Shown one piece after another: positions 7,947-16,139 of a stretch of 19,415 bases of DNA. Both the position numbers and the translations under genes were made by a program. Each line of letters begins with the position of its first letter. Position 1 is the stretch's first letter. The notes under the pieces were generated by a model. It did no database searches. It saw nothing but the letters and a program-made list of their open reading frames with translations, and had not been told where the DNA came from. The DNA lies in assembly GCA_026770585.1 (NCBI GenBank), contig MU646536.1, forward strand, positions 508,401 to 527,815. The letters are read 5' to 3'. The DNA is from Baffinella frigidus. Its lineage: Eukaryota > Cryptophyceae > Cryptomonadales > Baffinellaceae.

Positions 7947-8592
7947 CCCTTTCTTTGGCGAGGTATGGATTTTGAGGTTGACGTCGCCGCCCTTCCAGAG
8001 CAACAATCGCACCATTTCCACCTCCCCCTTCTCTGAAGCGACCCGCAGCGGCGTGTCACCCGTGTGTGTCGCGAGGTTGCCGTCAGTATTTTTTTCCAGC
8101 AGCATTGCAGCGCTGTCCAGCATGCCGTGTGCCGCAGCAAAAATTAGCGGCCCGACCCCGTCTTTTGTCTGGCAGTTGGGGTTATCGTTCCCCCTTTCGA
8201 GCAGAAGCTGCACCGCTTTGCTGTTTCCCCTGAGAATAGTGCGGTGCAGCGGCGCAAAGTCGTATGTATCCGAGATGTCCACATCCGACCGTTGTTGATC
8301 AGCTGCTTCACTACCACGTCGCGCCCACCCCGCAAGCGCAAAGCAGCGGCGTGTCCTCGTCCTCTTCTTGGCCCTTCTGGGCATTGATGTTAGCGCCCTG
8401 GTCCAGGAGAAGCTGAACAGTCAATTCGCGTCCGCGTTCGCTAGCACAATGCAGCGGTGCTGATCCGATGTAGCATCCGGTGATGCATTGCTTCTCGATG
8501 TCTGCCCCGTCAGCGAGTAGCTGCCCCACTTCTGCTGCCCGACCTTCTGAAGCGGCTTGCCAAATGTCTTCCTCCGCCATCGGGGAGGGCAA
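7932..8592 (-). pseudogene. Ankyrin-repeat gene with two frame breaks
   Basis: The start at 8592 reads MPSPMAEEDIWQAASEG. The cap W-x-AA-x2-GR-x2-EV-x2-LLADGA is shared with the two ankyrin genes near 14.4 and 15.1 kb. About five ankyrin repeats follow, with motifs APLHCASERGRE, VQLLLDQGANINAQ, APLHRTILRGN, VQLLLERG, GPLIFAAAHGM and TPLRVASEKGEVEMVRLLL. One base is missing near 8325-8335 and another near 8284-8290. With both restored the frame is continuous and the product is about 220 aa. The breaks are 40 bp apart, so they may be assembly errors or a recent pseudogene. The stop lies in a CCCTAA repeat at 7932. An intracellular protein-binding role is the only family-based inference. Confidence 0.68.
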
Positions 8593-8789
8593 CGCCGCTC
8601 ACTATGGTTCGCGTGGCCACTACGCTCTCGTGTGGCGTTCGAGGGGAAATGCGACCGGGAAAGCCCAAAAATTACCGGAGAGGAGAAGTGAGACGTACGT
8701 CTGATTTGCTTGGCCTTCGCACAGCCCATGCACCTCGCGTGTCGTCAGGCGAAGCTTGACGAGGTGTTTCATGCCTGTTCAATCACAAG

Positions 8790-9660
8790 TCTTTCTCCCT
8801 TCGGGGGCAGATGGGGGGGTGGTCCCCAACCTGGAGGGGGGGCAGGTGCGGGAGGTAGTGGCTTATTGATTCTGACAAGCTCGTAAATAATCGCCTAATT
8901 GATTACTAAGTAGCCATAGCTAAGCGCCTATGCCCCTAAAACCGAATAAGTTTTTGATCTGTCTGGCCTCCGGGGGCGGTAGATCGGAGGCGGTCCCCAC
9001 CATGGAGGGGGGGCGGGGGCGGGAGACAGTGGCGCGGTCGTAAGCTGTCTTACACCCCTCCTTAAAGCATCCACCGCCATAAGTCAAGAGCCAATGCCCC
9101 TGAAACCGAATATTGTTTTCAACGGTCTGCGAGCAGATGGGGGGGCGGCCTTCGTGCACTCGGACGCACCCGCCTCGCGCTCATCAAATAATCTCGGCAC
9201 ACGCAAGGTAGTCACGACCGACCGTCTGGCTTCGGCGTCTGCGTGACCGGTCACGCGGGCGCTCACAAGCCTGCCGGCGGGGCCGATTCGGAACCCAACC
9301 TGGAAGCGGGGCGGGTGCGCAAAGCAGCGGCTTATTGATTCTGGCAAGCTCGTAATTTCTCACCTAATTGATTACTAAGTGCCGGGCCTTCGGGGGTGAG
9401 CAGATGGGGGGGCGGTCCCCAACCTTGAAGGGGGGCGGGTTCGGGAGGCGGTGGCGCATGCTAAATGCGCATGCTCAACGCCCCGACGTTTTCTAACGTT
9501 TTCTTAAGTTGACTTAAAGCCCTCCTTAAGCCTCCATAATTCAAGCGCCAATGCCCCTGAAATCGAACAATAGTTTGATTTCTCTGGCCTTTGGGGGGGA
9601 GCAGATGGGGGGGCGGTCCCCAACCTGGATGGGGGAAGGGTGCGGGAGGCGGTGGCGCGC
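8790..9660. repeat. G-rich tandem array
   Basis: Six variants of GCAGATGGGGGGGCGGTCCC followed by CAACCTGGA and GCGGGTGCGGGAGGCGG occur near 8808, 8960, 9131/9290, 9397 and 9597. They alternate with CAATGCCCCTGAAACCGAA segments (8930, 9090, 9550). TTATTGATTCTGACAAGCTC plus CCTAATTGATTACTAAGT appears at 8862 and again at 9332, suggesting a roughly 470-bp higher-order unit. Minus-strand frames ending FRGIG are by-products. Confidence 0.75.
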
Positions 9661-9731
9661 GCGGCGGGGCATCCTGCTGTCGTGGCGTGCATGGCACGGG
9701 TACGCGCTCTTGCCCTGGCCTCGTATCACTT

Positions 9732-9788
9732 TCTATCTATCATCTATCATCTATCATCTATCATCTATCATCTATCATCTATCATCCT
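9732..9788. repeat. 7-bp minisatellite (ATCTATC)n
   Basis: About seven near-perfect copies of ATCTATC in tandem, with decayed relatives (CACCTACC, TCTATCATCTATCACC) to about 9930. Confidence 0.95.
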
Positions 9789-10070
9789 CGTTTCACTTTC
9801 CCTCCATCACCTACCACCTATCTTGCATCGTTTGGGTGCGCTTTTCAGTGTCAACTATCCGCGTATCACTCTCCCTCCAGCATTCTATGGCTATCCACGC
9901 ATCACTTCCTCTCTATCATCTATCACCCGCTGTCGTGGCGTGCATGGCACGGGTAAGCGCTCCCGCACGAACACTTTCGGGGGGAGGTTGACTTTGACTC
10001 GAACACTTTCGGGGAGAGGTTGACTTTTGACACCAACACGTTCGGGGAGAGGCTGACTGTGAGGCCCGAG

Positions 10071-10330
10071 GAGATTCAGACCCCTGCTCACGCATAGCCT
10101 CTGTGGGGGTGCATACATGGCGGCCGCTCTGGTTCTAATGTCGGTTCGGGATATGCCCACTGGTGGGCCCTGGGAGGGTGCGGGAGGCGGTGGCGCGCGC
10201 GGCCGGACATCCTGCTGCGTGGCGTGCATGGCACGGGTACGAGCACCCTCCCAGACCCAAAACGACCGCCATGTATGCACCACCCCCACAGAGGCTATGC
10301 TTGAGTAGGGGTCTGAATCTCCCCGGGCCT
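10071..10330. repeat. Large inverted repeat of the GGCGGCC 3'-end-like element
   Basis: Plus-strand 10053-10136 (GAGGAGATTCAGACCCCTGC..GCATACATGGCGGCCG) matches the reverse complement of about 10258-10335 over roughly 75 bp. The arms flank a GGTGGCGCGCGCGGCC segment. It resembles two copies of a dispersed repeat inserted head to head. Confidence 0.65.
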
Positions 10331-10570
10331 CGTCAACCGCGCGCGCGGCGGGGCATCCTGCTGTCGTGGCGTGCATGGCACGGGTACGCGCTCCCGCACC
10401 AACACTTTCGGGGGGAGGTTGACTGTCGCCCGGGCAGTCGCCACCGAAGCCCTAGGAGGGTGTGGCTTCAATCAACCTATCTTTGAGGATCCGAGGGGTG
10501 TTCTCGTTATCTCTTTAGGGCGTGTGGGTCGTATTGAACCCCCCCGCAGGTCGTAAGCCCCTACATACAG

Positions 10571-10708
10571 CCACCAACCCTCACAGTCTGGGCAAATCGG
10601 AAAAAATGGCTCTAAAAATCCCCTTGAAGGCCGTCGGATTCCGACGGCCTCCAAGGGGATTTGGTGTTTTTGACCTTTTCGATTTGCCCAAGTTGTGAGG
10701 GTTGGTGG
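10571..10708. mobile_element. 138-bp MITE-like palindrome, ends CCACCAACCCTCACA
   Basis: Left arm 10571-10600 and right arm 10679-10708 pair with a few mismatches. A second strong inner palindrome at 10616-10664 is centred on GGCCGTCGGATTCCGACGGC. The whole element can fold into one long hairpin. It is non-coding, with no obvious target duplication. Confidence 0.7.
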
Positions 10709-10879
10709 AGGCGTAAGTAGGAGTGTAATAGGCTACTCTCCTCTCAACGGATATTCCTCTGCATGTACGTAGCATGACCTCTCTGCATCACCCGCTGAAG
10801 CGAGACAGTCTCCGTGGGGGTGCATACATGGCGGCCGTGCTGGTATCAATGCAGCTCTCTCTTCCAGGGGTGTTCGATA

Positions 10880-10979
10880 TCCCTTAAGTGACCAGGTCTC
10901 CAAATTTGGGGGCCTGAGGTCCTAGGCTGGTCCTAGGGCCCTACGGTCGGGCGTATGAGCCTACTGGGCACTCAAGGGA
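10880..10979. mobile_element. Family-2 100-bp palindromic MITE, copy b
   Basis: TA at both flanks; ends TCCCTTAAGTG and CACTCAAGGGA. An 11-bp-stem subterminal hairpin at 10894-10915 has two G-T pairs. The core has GTCCTAGGGCCCTACGGTCG and GTATGAGCCTACTGG. It is preceded by GGGGTGTTCGATA, which also precedes a solo end at about 10495-10520. Confidence 0.72.
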
Positions 10980-11090
10980 TACGTTTGTACATATTCTGCA
11001 TACATGGCGGCCGTGTTGGCAGCACTACAGTTATCTCGCGTGTGCTGATGGTCTTCTTCTTTATTACTCTCCCACACGGTGGAATACTTC

Positions 11091-11255
11091 TCTCCGACAT
11101 CGAATAAAAATATTCACTTTCTGCCACGTCCAAAGTTGATTATCACCCTGAAAATAAACAACTTTGGCGTGTCAAATCAAAAGTGGTTACAATTTCAAGG
11201 TGATAATCAACTTTAGAGGAGGCAGAAAGTGAATATTTTTATTCGATGTCGGAGA
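11091..11255. mobile_element. 165-bp MITE with perfect 35-bp terminal inverted repeats
   Basis: 11091-11125 and 11221-11255 are perfect reverse complements, starting TCTCCGACATCGAATAAAAA. Inner pairs (AAAGTTGATTATCACC against GGTGATAATCAACTTT) extend the hairpin. Perfect arms suggest recent activity. It has no coding capacity. Confidence 0.8.
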
Positions 11256-11307
11256 TAAATACGGAGTCCCCAAGACCCCCATAATCTAGGGGTCACGTGA
11301 TCCAGTG

Positions 11308-11525
11308 TGTTCACTCGAGGCTGGAAGATGGAGTATTTGAAATGTGGGGTTGTTAAATTTAGTACCAGTCACGGGCAGGCTTGGTCACGTATCTAACAAA
11401 TTTCTGTCAGATACGTGACCAAACGCCCCTATTCGTGTGAAAATTACTACTCACCTCTTTTTTTTTCTTCACTTGTAAACGAATCTCTGTTTTAAAATAG
11501 TCACACTTCTAGCCTCGAGTGTGTA
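11308..11525. mobile_element. About 218-bp MITE with ends CACTCGAGGCTGGAAG
   Basis: The left arm 11308-11340 and right arm about 11490-11525 pair imperfectly (CTCGAGGCT is perfect). A separate perfect 14-bp hairpin (TTGGTCACGTATCT) with a 14-nt loop sits inside at 11381-11422 and may be a nested element. Confidence 0.62.
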
Positions 11526-11589
11526 CCGGGAAAGAGCTAAAATAAGCAAAATCAAACGAGTCTACTTTTTAAAACGATCACCTCGTTGT

Positions 11590-11754
11590 CCACCGTCTAG
11601 CTCTGTTCCACTCGATTTGGTCTCACCAATTTGGTGAACGGTTCGCCAAAACTTAACAAATCTCTTTGAAAAAGATGACTTTTGGCGTTTTGAGTTGAAT
11701 AAAAGGACATAATCGATTTAGTCTACCAGAGTGAAACAGAGCTAGACCGTGTGG
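11590..11754. mobile_element. 165-bp MITE with ends CCACCGTCTAGCTCTGTTC
   Basis: The left arm from 11590 and right arm 11730-11754 pair over about 24 bp with small gaps. Inner GCCAAAA against TTTTGGC (about 11645 and 11690) extends the fold. It abuts an open plus-strand stretch described separately. Confidence 0.65.
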
Positions 11755-12060
11755 TTTTGTTCTGAGAAAATGCACTGCATGGCAGGCGCTCCTGGCGGAC
11801 CTCCTGGGGCGTGATCGCGCGCGGGAGGTTGAAGCCTCTGCGCACAAGACTGCTGACAACGCTGCTGACACGACGGACACGACTGCTGACAAGACTGCTG
11901 ACAAGGCTCCGCACGAGCCTGCTGACAACACCACGAACAACACACGGAGGCTACTGACGAGCCTACGAACAACGTCAACACTTGGAAAGCTGGCGGGGGC
12001 GGGTGGGGGTGGGTGGGCGAGGGGGGGCGCGGCAAGAAGCGCCGCAGGGAGTAGTCCCCC
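11755..12060 (+). other. Unassigned GC-rich stretch with CTGCTGACAA repeats
   Basis: After a CATGGCAG acceptor-like site at about 11782, a frame without ATG reads ALLADLLGRDRAREVEASAH. It continues as an Ala-Asp-Thr-Lys-rich run built of CTGCTGACAA/GACACGACGG units (about 11850-11930), then Gly-rich. It may be a broken exon next to a MITE, or repeat sequence that happens to stay open. The minus strand is also open, as expected for a repeat whose units avoid stops. Confidence 0.3.
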
Positions 12061-12097
12061 CTGTACAGGGGCGCCGCAGGGAGTTGCCACCCCTGTA

Positions 12098-12214
12098 CAG
12101 GGGTACCTCGTTCATAAGAAACTGCCCCCCACCTAGGACCACCATAGGGCCCTGGGCATAGGCCTACTGTAGGGTCTCAGGGGGAGGCGCTTTCTTATGA
12201 GCGAGGTACCCCTG
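12098..12214. mobile_element. Family-1 MITE, intact copy (TA | CAGGGGTACCTCG ends)
   Basis: TA flanks both sides (12096-12097 and 12215-12216). The arms CAGGGGTACCTCGTTCATAA and TTATGAGCGAGGTACCCCTG pair. It is 117 bp and the core contains GGACCACCATAGGGCCC and CCTACTGTAGGG. TA duplication plus ends starting CAG fit a Tc1/mariner-type non-autonomous element. No transposase is in the window. Confidence 0.75.
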
Positions 12215-12283
12215 TACATCCAATGACCTGTGTTCGAAATACATGCGCTCATTCAGGGTGCCATGAGGAGCCTAGAACCACCA

Positions 12284-12380
12284 ACAGGCGCCTCCTCCTA
12301 GGATCCTACAGTAGGGCTATGCCTAGGGTTCTACGATGGTCCTAGGGGGGGGGCAGTTTCTTATGAGCGAGGTACCCCTG
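12284..12380. mobile_element. Family-1 MITE, left end shortened
   Basis: The right end (CTTATGAGCGAGGTACCCCTG, then TA) is intact. The left end is reduced to CAGGCGCCTCC. The core ATCCTACAGTAGGGCTATGC is present. Confidence 0.65.
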
Positions 12381-12489
12381 TATTCCTAGGAGCCTAGAAT
12401 CACCAATGGGGCGGTGCGTGTCTTGGTTCGAGAGTAATAAATGCACGTACATGAGGCTACTTCTACCCCGCCACGCTAGGCTCGCGTAT

Positions 12490-12585
12490 ATATACATACA
12501 TATATACATCTATATCTATACATATGAAGAGACAGAAGATAGATAAAGAGAGGAGGGGAGCGAGAGGGGGGGGGGCTAGGCTCGC
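12490..12585. repeat. AT-rich TATA/TCTA stretch followed by purine-rich AGAGG run
   Basis: TATATATACATACATATATA and CTATATCTATACATATG are followed by GA-rich sequence ending in a G-run. This is simple sequence with no gene. Confidence 0.85.
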
Positions 12586-12620
12586 GTGCAGTGGCTCGAC
12601 CGGTCTGCTCCGACACCCAG

Positions 12621-12712
12621 GAGAGAGAGACTTTATTAATGCCAACACGGCCGCCATGTATGCAGCCCCGCCGAGGCTGTGTCCAAGCAGGACCTAGCAG
12701 GGCAGTACGGCG
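12621..12712 (-). repeat. 3'-end-like dispersed repeat with AATAAA (minus sense)
   Basis: On the minus strand it reads CCTGCTTGGACACAGCCTCG, GGGGCTGCATACATGGCGGC and GTGTTGGCATTAATAAAG. Relatives are at 6566-6652 (minus), 10071-10142, 10800-10860 and 10993-11025 (plus), 10255-10330 (minus) and 17740-17783 (minus). The last serves as the 3' end of a gene. It is likely the shared tail of a retroposed or gene-family transcript. Confidence 0.6.
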
Positions 12713-12969
12713 GTACGGGTTCGTGTGTCCGCCAAATCTTCTCTGAGAGAGAGTGAGAGAGACATTTCTTTATTAACGATGCCTGAAAGGCCGCGAATCG
12801 CTCTGGTGATACAACCCTGTGTAAAGCCACTCCGGTCATCCTACACGGGGTTGTATCCCCAGAATCGCAGCCCGCGATGCATTTCTCCCCAAGGAGACTA
12901 CGTTCTACCAGGTCCTATCCCTCGTTGCATTATCCAACTCTTCTCTGAGAGAGAGAGAGGCATCTCTCC

Positions 12970-13054
12970 AATGAGGACCCTACAGTAGGACCATGCCTAG
13001 GGTCCTGTGGTGGTCCTAGGGGGGGGGGGGGTTCTTATGAGCGAGGTACCCCTG
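12970..13054. mobile_element. Family-1 MITE, right half
   Basis: Ends CTTATGAGCGAGGTACCCCTG followed by TA. The core GGACCCTACAGTAGGACCAT and a 13-base G-run are present; no left arm is found. GAGAGAGAGAG-rich sequence precedes it. Confidence 0.6.
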
Positions 13055-13104
13055 TAACGGTCGCTATGTATTCCACCAAGGTAACGTGCGAGCCGCCTAT
13101 TCAC

Positions 13105-13188
13105 CAAGAAGAAACCCAGCCTAAAGGCTAGGTTTTACCTAGCCTAAAGACTGGGTTTAACCAGGCCTTGAGGCTGGGTTTCTTCTTG
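13105..13188. mobile_element. 84-bp palindromic element, ends CAAGAAGAAACCCAGCCT
   Basis: Perfect 18-bp arms 13105-13122 and 13171-13188. Inside, AGCCTAAAGGCT and further copies of the CTAGCCTAAAG motif make secondary hairpins. It lies about 150 bp past the stop of the minus-strand ankyrin gene. Confidence 0.75.
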
Positions 13189-13270
13189 TTCTAACTTAGC
13201 CTCTCCCCCCAAACCCTAAACCCTAAATCCTCAACCCTAAACCTGAACCCTGAACCCGAAACCCGAAACC

Positions 13271-13363
13271 CTAAATGGTCTTGGTCCTCTGAAACCCGAA
13301 ACCCTAAATGGTCTTGGTCCTCTGAAACCCGAAACCCTAAATGGTCTTGGCCCTCTGAAGCGG
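13271..13363 (-). repeat. Triplicated end of the last ankyrin exon
   Basis: TGGTCTTGGTCCTCTGAA plus ACCCGAAACCCTAAA occurs three times in tandem (about 33-bp unit). The innermost, 13337-13363, encodes the last residues QRAKTI and the stop. The other two lie past the stop and differ by GGT for GGC. Confidence 0.85.
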
Positions 13364-14431
13364 CTTCAGCTTGGCTGTCACGTCGCGTGCAAGCAGCAGC
13401 CGCACGACCTAGGGTGTGGGGTTTGGGGTTTAGGCTTTGGGGTTTAGGGTTTAGGGTTTAGGTTTTAGGTTTTATGGTTTATGGTTTGTGGTTTGTGGTT
13501 GACGGTTAATGGTTAATGATTTATGGTTTATGGTTTGTGGTTTGTGGTTTATGGTTTATGGTTTATGGTTTATGGTTTAGAGTTTATGGTTTAGGGTTCA
13601 GGGACACGATGCGGACGTCCGGTTCAGGGTTTAGGGTGTAGGTTGTACCGCATCGTGGCCCTGGGCCGCCGCGAACACGAGCGGCGTCCTCCCGGTGTTA
13701 TCCTTCTCCGACACGACCGCGCCGTACTCCAACAGCAGGCGCACCATCGGCCCGCGCCCGCAGGTTGCCGCGTACTGCAGTGGCGTTCCCCCAGCTCTGT
13801 CCTTGGAGGATACCTCCGCGCCGTGCGCAAGAAGCAGCCGTGCTGGGCCGGGAAGCTCGGCGTAATGGAGCGGCGTCTCGCCCTTGTTGTTCTTTGCCGA
13901 CACCTCGGCCCCTTCGGCGAGCAGAAGGAACATCACCGCCTCGTGGCCGCCCCACGTTGCGTAGTGCATTGGCGTTGATCCGTCGCTTGACTTGGCCGAC
14001 GCGTCGGCCCCACGTTCAAGCAGAAGCTTGACCACCCTGTCAAGACATGCGTTAGCATCCCACCATACCTCGAGCCTGAGCGACTAGCTCTGCTCGCGTC
14101 CAATGGAGGAGGAGCGCTATGGCGCGCACGCAAGTAGGCAAGCGCTTGCCAGATTCGCACAGGGGGCAATGTCATCCGTGGGAGGAGATGGCGTGTGCTA
14201 CCCGAAGTGCCCTCCCCGTGCCCCTTCGTGCAGTGGAGAAGTTTTCTCCATCCCCCTCTTCCTCTCAAGACCTGCGCCGTCCGCGAGCAGCTGCCAAACT
14301 TCTTCTTTCCTCCCATCGCGCGCTGCCGTCCAAACGGCGAGGGCCGAGAACCCCTTTGTAGCCTCGGGCCGAATTTGCGAACAGGAAGAAAGAGAGGGGT
14401 CGAGGAGGAGCTGCGTCGCCGATGACGTCAT
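13337..14431 (-). CDS. Ankyrin-repeat protein, three exons, 229 aa
   Basis: Exons (minus strand) are 14431-14202, 14036-13649 and 13408-13337, 690 nt in total. The introns are 14201-14037 (GTAGCA..GACAG) and 13648-13409 (GTACAA..CCTAG); both joins keep frame inside ankyrin repeats. It starts MTSSATQLLLDP. The cap VWTAARDGRKEEVWQLLADG matches the paralogues. Motifs include TSPLHEGARGGHFG|VVKLLLERGAD, STPMHYATWGGHEAV, ETPLHYAELPG, GTPLQYAATCGRGPM, RTPLVFAAAQGHDA and VVRLLLAR. About five to six repeats end in TAKLKPLQRAKTI and a TAG taken from a TTTAGGG unit. No catalytic or membrane part is seen; a cytosolic protein-binding solenoid is likely. The second intron is almost pure telomere-like repeat. 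The gene is divergent from the ankyrin gene starting at 15101. Exon limits are inferred but mutually supporting. Confidence 0.78.
13409..13648 (-). repeat. Intron made of telomere-like repeat
   Basis: From donor to acceptor the intron is CCCTAAA, CATAAAC and CCACAAAC units on the coding strand, plus an 18-bp echo of the exon edge (GACACGATGCGGACGTCC at about 13603-13620). It is the clearest case here of an intron with hardly any other sequence. Confidence 0.85.
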
Positions 14432-15100
14432 CTTGGGGGTTGGGTGTATGTCGAACCGGTTCAGGGAAGAACAGGGTCGGGCCTTGACCGAAACCGACCG
14501 TGGGCGTGCGTGTGGGGGTAACGTGGGCGTGTGGTGGGAAAGTCAGGAAGCTTCTGGATCAGAGATCACGCCAACCGCACGTGTTTGGTGACGCGATTTC
14601 ATTTTTTCAAAAACGACGAGATCCAATAGACGGCTTGATTTGCAAATCCATTTGTGCGCGGACGTGATCGAATAGAAAGCTGGTTCCTCCCGTGCAGACG
14701 TATTTTTCACCCGATTTGGGGATCACGTTTGGAATGTGACCTTCTCAGCTGCAACACGGTTTCAAAAGCGCGTCGTTTCGATTCCGCGTTGTCAGCATGA
14801 AGTGATCACGTTCATTAATGCTGGCATCACGTTCATTAATGACAGCTGCTGACCGGTCAAGGTTTTGACGCGACCGGTCAAAAGCGTGCGTTCTCGTGAG
14901 AACGCACGCTGTTTGTTACCCGAACGTCCAACCTCGGCGTCATGGGTGGTGTGCACTCTGCGATGATGCCTCGCCCTCTGCTCTCGACCAACGCGTCTGG
15001 CAAGCTGGTCCGGCACGACTGGTCTTGTGCGCGCCGGCGGCGATCCTCGGGGTGTGGGGCTAGGCTTTCCGTGGTGATGAATCCCGCCGCTGCCCCAGAC
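14432..15100. promoter_or_regulatory. Divergent upstream region shared by two ankyrin genes
   Basis: About 670 bp separate the two predicted starts. It holds a direct repeat ATCACGTTCATTAATG (about 14805-14820 and 14826-14841), two TGACCGGTCA-type palindromes (14850-14859 and about 14871-14880) and a perfect 12-bp-arm hairpin at 14883-14910. No TATA box is obvious. Several antisense frames are open but have no domain content. Confidence 0.4.
14883..14910. other. Perfect hairpin AGCGTGCGTTCT
   Basis: Arms 14883-14894 and 14899-14910 pair perfectly around CGTG. It follows two TGACCGGTCA-type palindromes. It may be a regulatory site or a small palindromic repeat; no second copy is in the window. 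Confidence 0.65.
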
Positions 15101-15789
15101 ATGGCGGCTGTGCCGCACCCCGGGCTCTGGACCCAGGCGTCGCTTGGACGGATGGCGGAGGTGCGGCGGTTGCTCGCAGGCGGCGCAGACATCAAGGAGA
15201 GGGGGCAGAGGGAGGCCTCGGCGTTGCACGCTGCTGCTGAGGCAGGCAACGAGGCAATGGTTCTCCTCCTGCTCGCACACTTTGCCGACCTCTCCGCCAG
15301 AGACATCGATGGAAAGACTTCCCTCCAGTACGCTGTCTGTCAGGGCCACGTGGCGGTGTCGCAAATGCTGCTTCAGCACGGCGCGGATGTTTCAGCCAAG
15401 GACACCGAGTTGAGGTCCTCGCTCCACTACGCTTCGTGCCAGGGGCGCAAGGCGCTGCCGCTGCTCCTGCTGCAGCACGGGGCGGACGTGTCGGCCAAGA
15501 CAGCAACCGGCTTCACCCCGCTCCACTTCTCCACCCTCCAGGGTACCGCACAAGACCTAAACCCTAAACCCTAAACAACCCCACACCCCAAACCCCAAAC
15601 CCCAAACCCCAAACACCAAACACCAAACACCAAACTCCAGACCCCAAACCTCTAACCCCACCCCCCACACCCCACACCCCAGGGCATGAGGCAGTATCCC
15701 TCCTCCTCCTCGCGCACGGGGCCGACGCGTTCGCCACGAACAGCTACGGCGAGACGCCCATGGACTTCGCGGCATTCAGAAGCGACAAG
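15101..15789 (+). CDS. Ankyrin-repeat protein, first two exons
   Basis: Exon 1 ends at 15542 (donor GTACCG, phase 1) and exon 2 is 15683-15789 (acceptor CACCCCAG). The split codon restores LQG|HEAVSLLLLAHGAD. The frame is open from ATG at 14942. The ATG at 15101 (MAAVPHPGLW) is preferred because paralogues place the cap W-x-A-x3-GR-x2-EV within about ten residues of Met, and it has G at -3 and +4. Motifs are LWTQASLGRMAEVRRLLAGG, SALHAAAEAGNEAMV, TSLQYAVCQGHVAV, MLLQHGADVSAK (twice in similar form), SSLHYASCQGRKAL, FTPLHFSTLQG and ETPMDFAAFRSDKA. That makes five to six repeats. After DKA there is no GT donor: either AAG|GC at 15790 is a GC donor, or the frame reads on through CCCGAAA repeats to a TAA. 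The 3' structure is uncertain. Confidence 0.72.
15556..15680 (+). repeat. CCCCAAA/CCCTAAA intron of the plus-strand ankyrin gene
   Basis: The intron after GTACCGCACAAGA is entirely CCCTAAA, CCCCAAA and CACCAAA units running into CACCCCAG. The coding strand is again the C-rich one. Confidence 0.9.
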
Positions 15790-15941
15790 GCCCGAAACCC
15801 TACACCCTCAACCCGAAACCCGAAACCATCAGCCCTAAAACCCAAACCCCCACACCCCAAACCCCAAACCCCAAACCCCAAACCCTAAACACTAAACACT
15901 AAACCCCAAACCCCAATCCCCAAACCCCAAACCCGACACCA
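15790..15941 (+). repeat. Second telomere-like tract of the plus-strand ankyrin gene
   Basis: CCCGAAA, CCCCAAA and CACTAAA units end in CGACACCAG. If intronic, the donor would be GC rather than GT. Confidence 0.85.
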
Positions 15942-16008
15942 GGGCGTCCTGCGCCAGTTCCTCGCGCACGCGTCGGCCAAGACCCGAATCTCGGACCCCG
16001 ATGTCAAG
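15942..16008 (+). CDS. Tentative third ankyrin exon
   Basis: It lies between GACACCAG and a GTCTCC donor. In one frame it reads SSLAHASAKTRISDPDVK, which resembles the SSAKTRDG of the exon at 16573. However, the phase does not fit the end of exon 2 without a one-base adjustment. It could be a decayed exon copy. Confidence 0.35.
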
Positions 16009-16139
16009 GTCTCCTTAAACCCCAAATCTTATCCATCGCCCTCTAACCTAACTGGAATTTCACCTCGAATTCAAGGCGAAAAGGTCCTCATTCGCTGCCA
16101 AGTGGTTGAGGGTTGCCACGAACAAAGACGGGTCGGCTA

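Larger units (their letters stand above)
9650..10430. repeat. Dispersed repeats GGCGTGCATGGCACGGGTA and AACACTTTCGGGGGGAGGTT
   Basis: CATCCTGCTGTCGTGGCGTG and CATGGCACGGGTA occur at about 9668, 9931, 10205 and 10356. AACACTTTCGGGG(G)GAGGTTGACT follows at about 9970, 9999, 10036 (variant) and 10401. The order is kept between copies, so this is a segmental repeat rather than genes. Confidence 0.75.

Noticed and set aside
8790-9660. CRISPR-like array
   Set aside because: Repeat spacing and sequence vary, the repeats are long and G-rich, there are no cas genes, and the context is eukaryotic.
9461-10486. Several 60-160 codon frames
   Set aside because: They lie in tandem and inverted repeats, occur on both strands at once and have no domain content.
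11653-12090. 145-codon minus-strand frame with Ala/Leu/Val-rich part
   Set aside because: It spans a MITE and a short tandem repeat. The hydrophobic look comes from the antisense of CTGCTGACAA units.
14103-14591. 162-codon plus-strand frame
   Set aside because: It is antisense to the well-supported first ankyrin exon and its intron, with no recognisable motif.
14792-15379. 195-codon minus-strand frame
   Set aside because: It is antisense to the plus-strand ankyrin exon, whose motifs are clear; GC-rich codons leave the opposite strand open.
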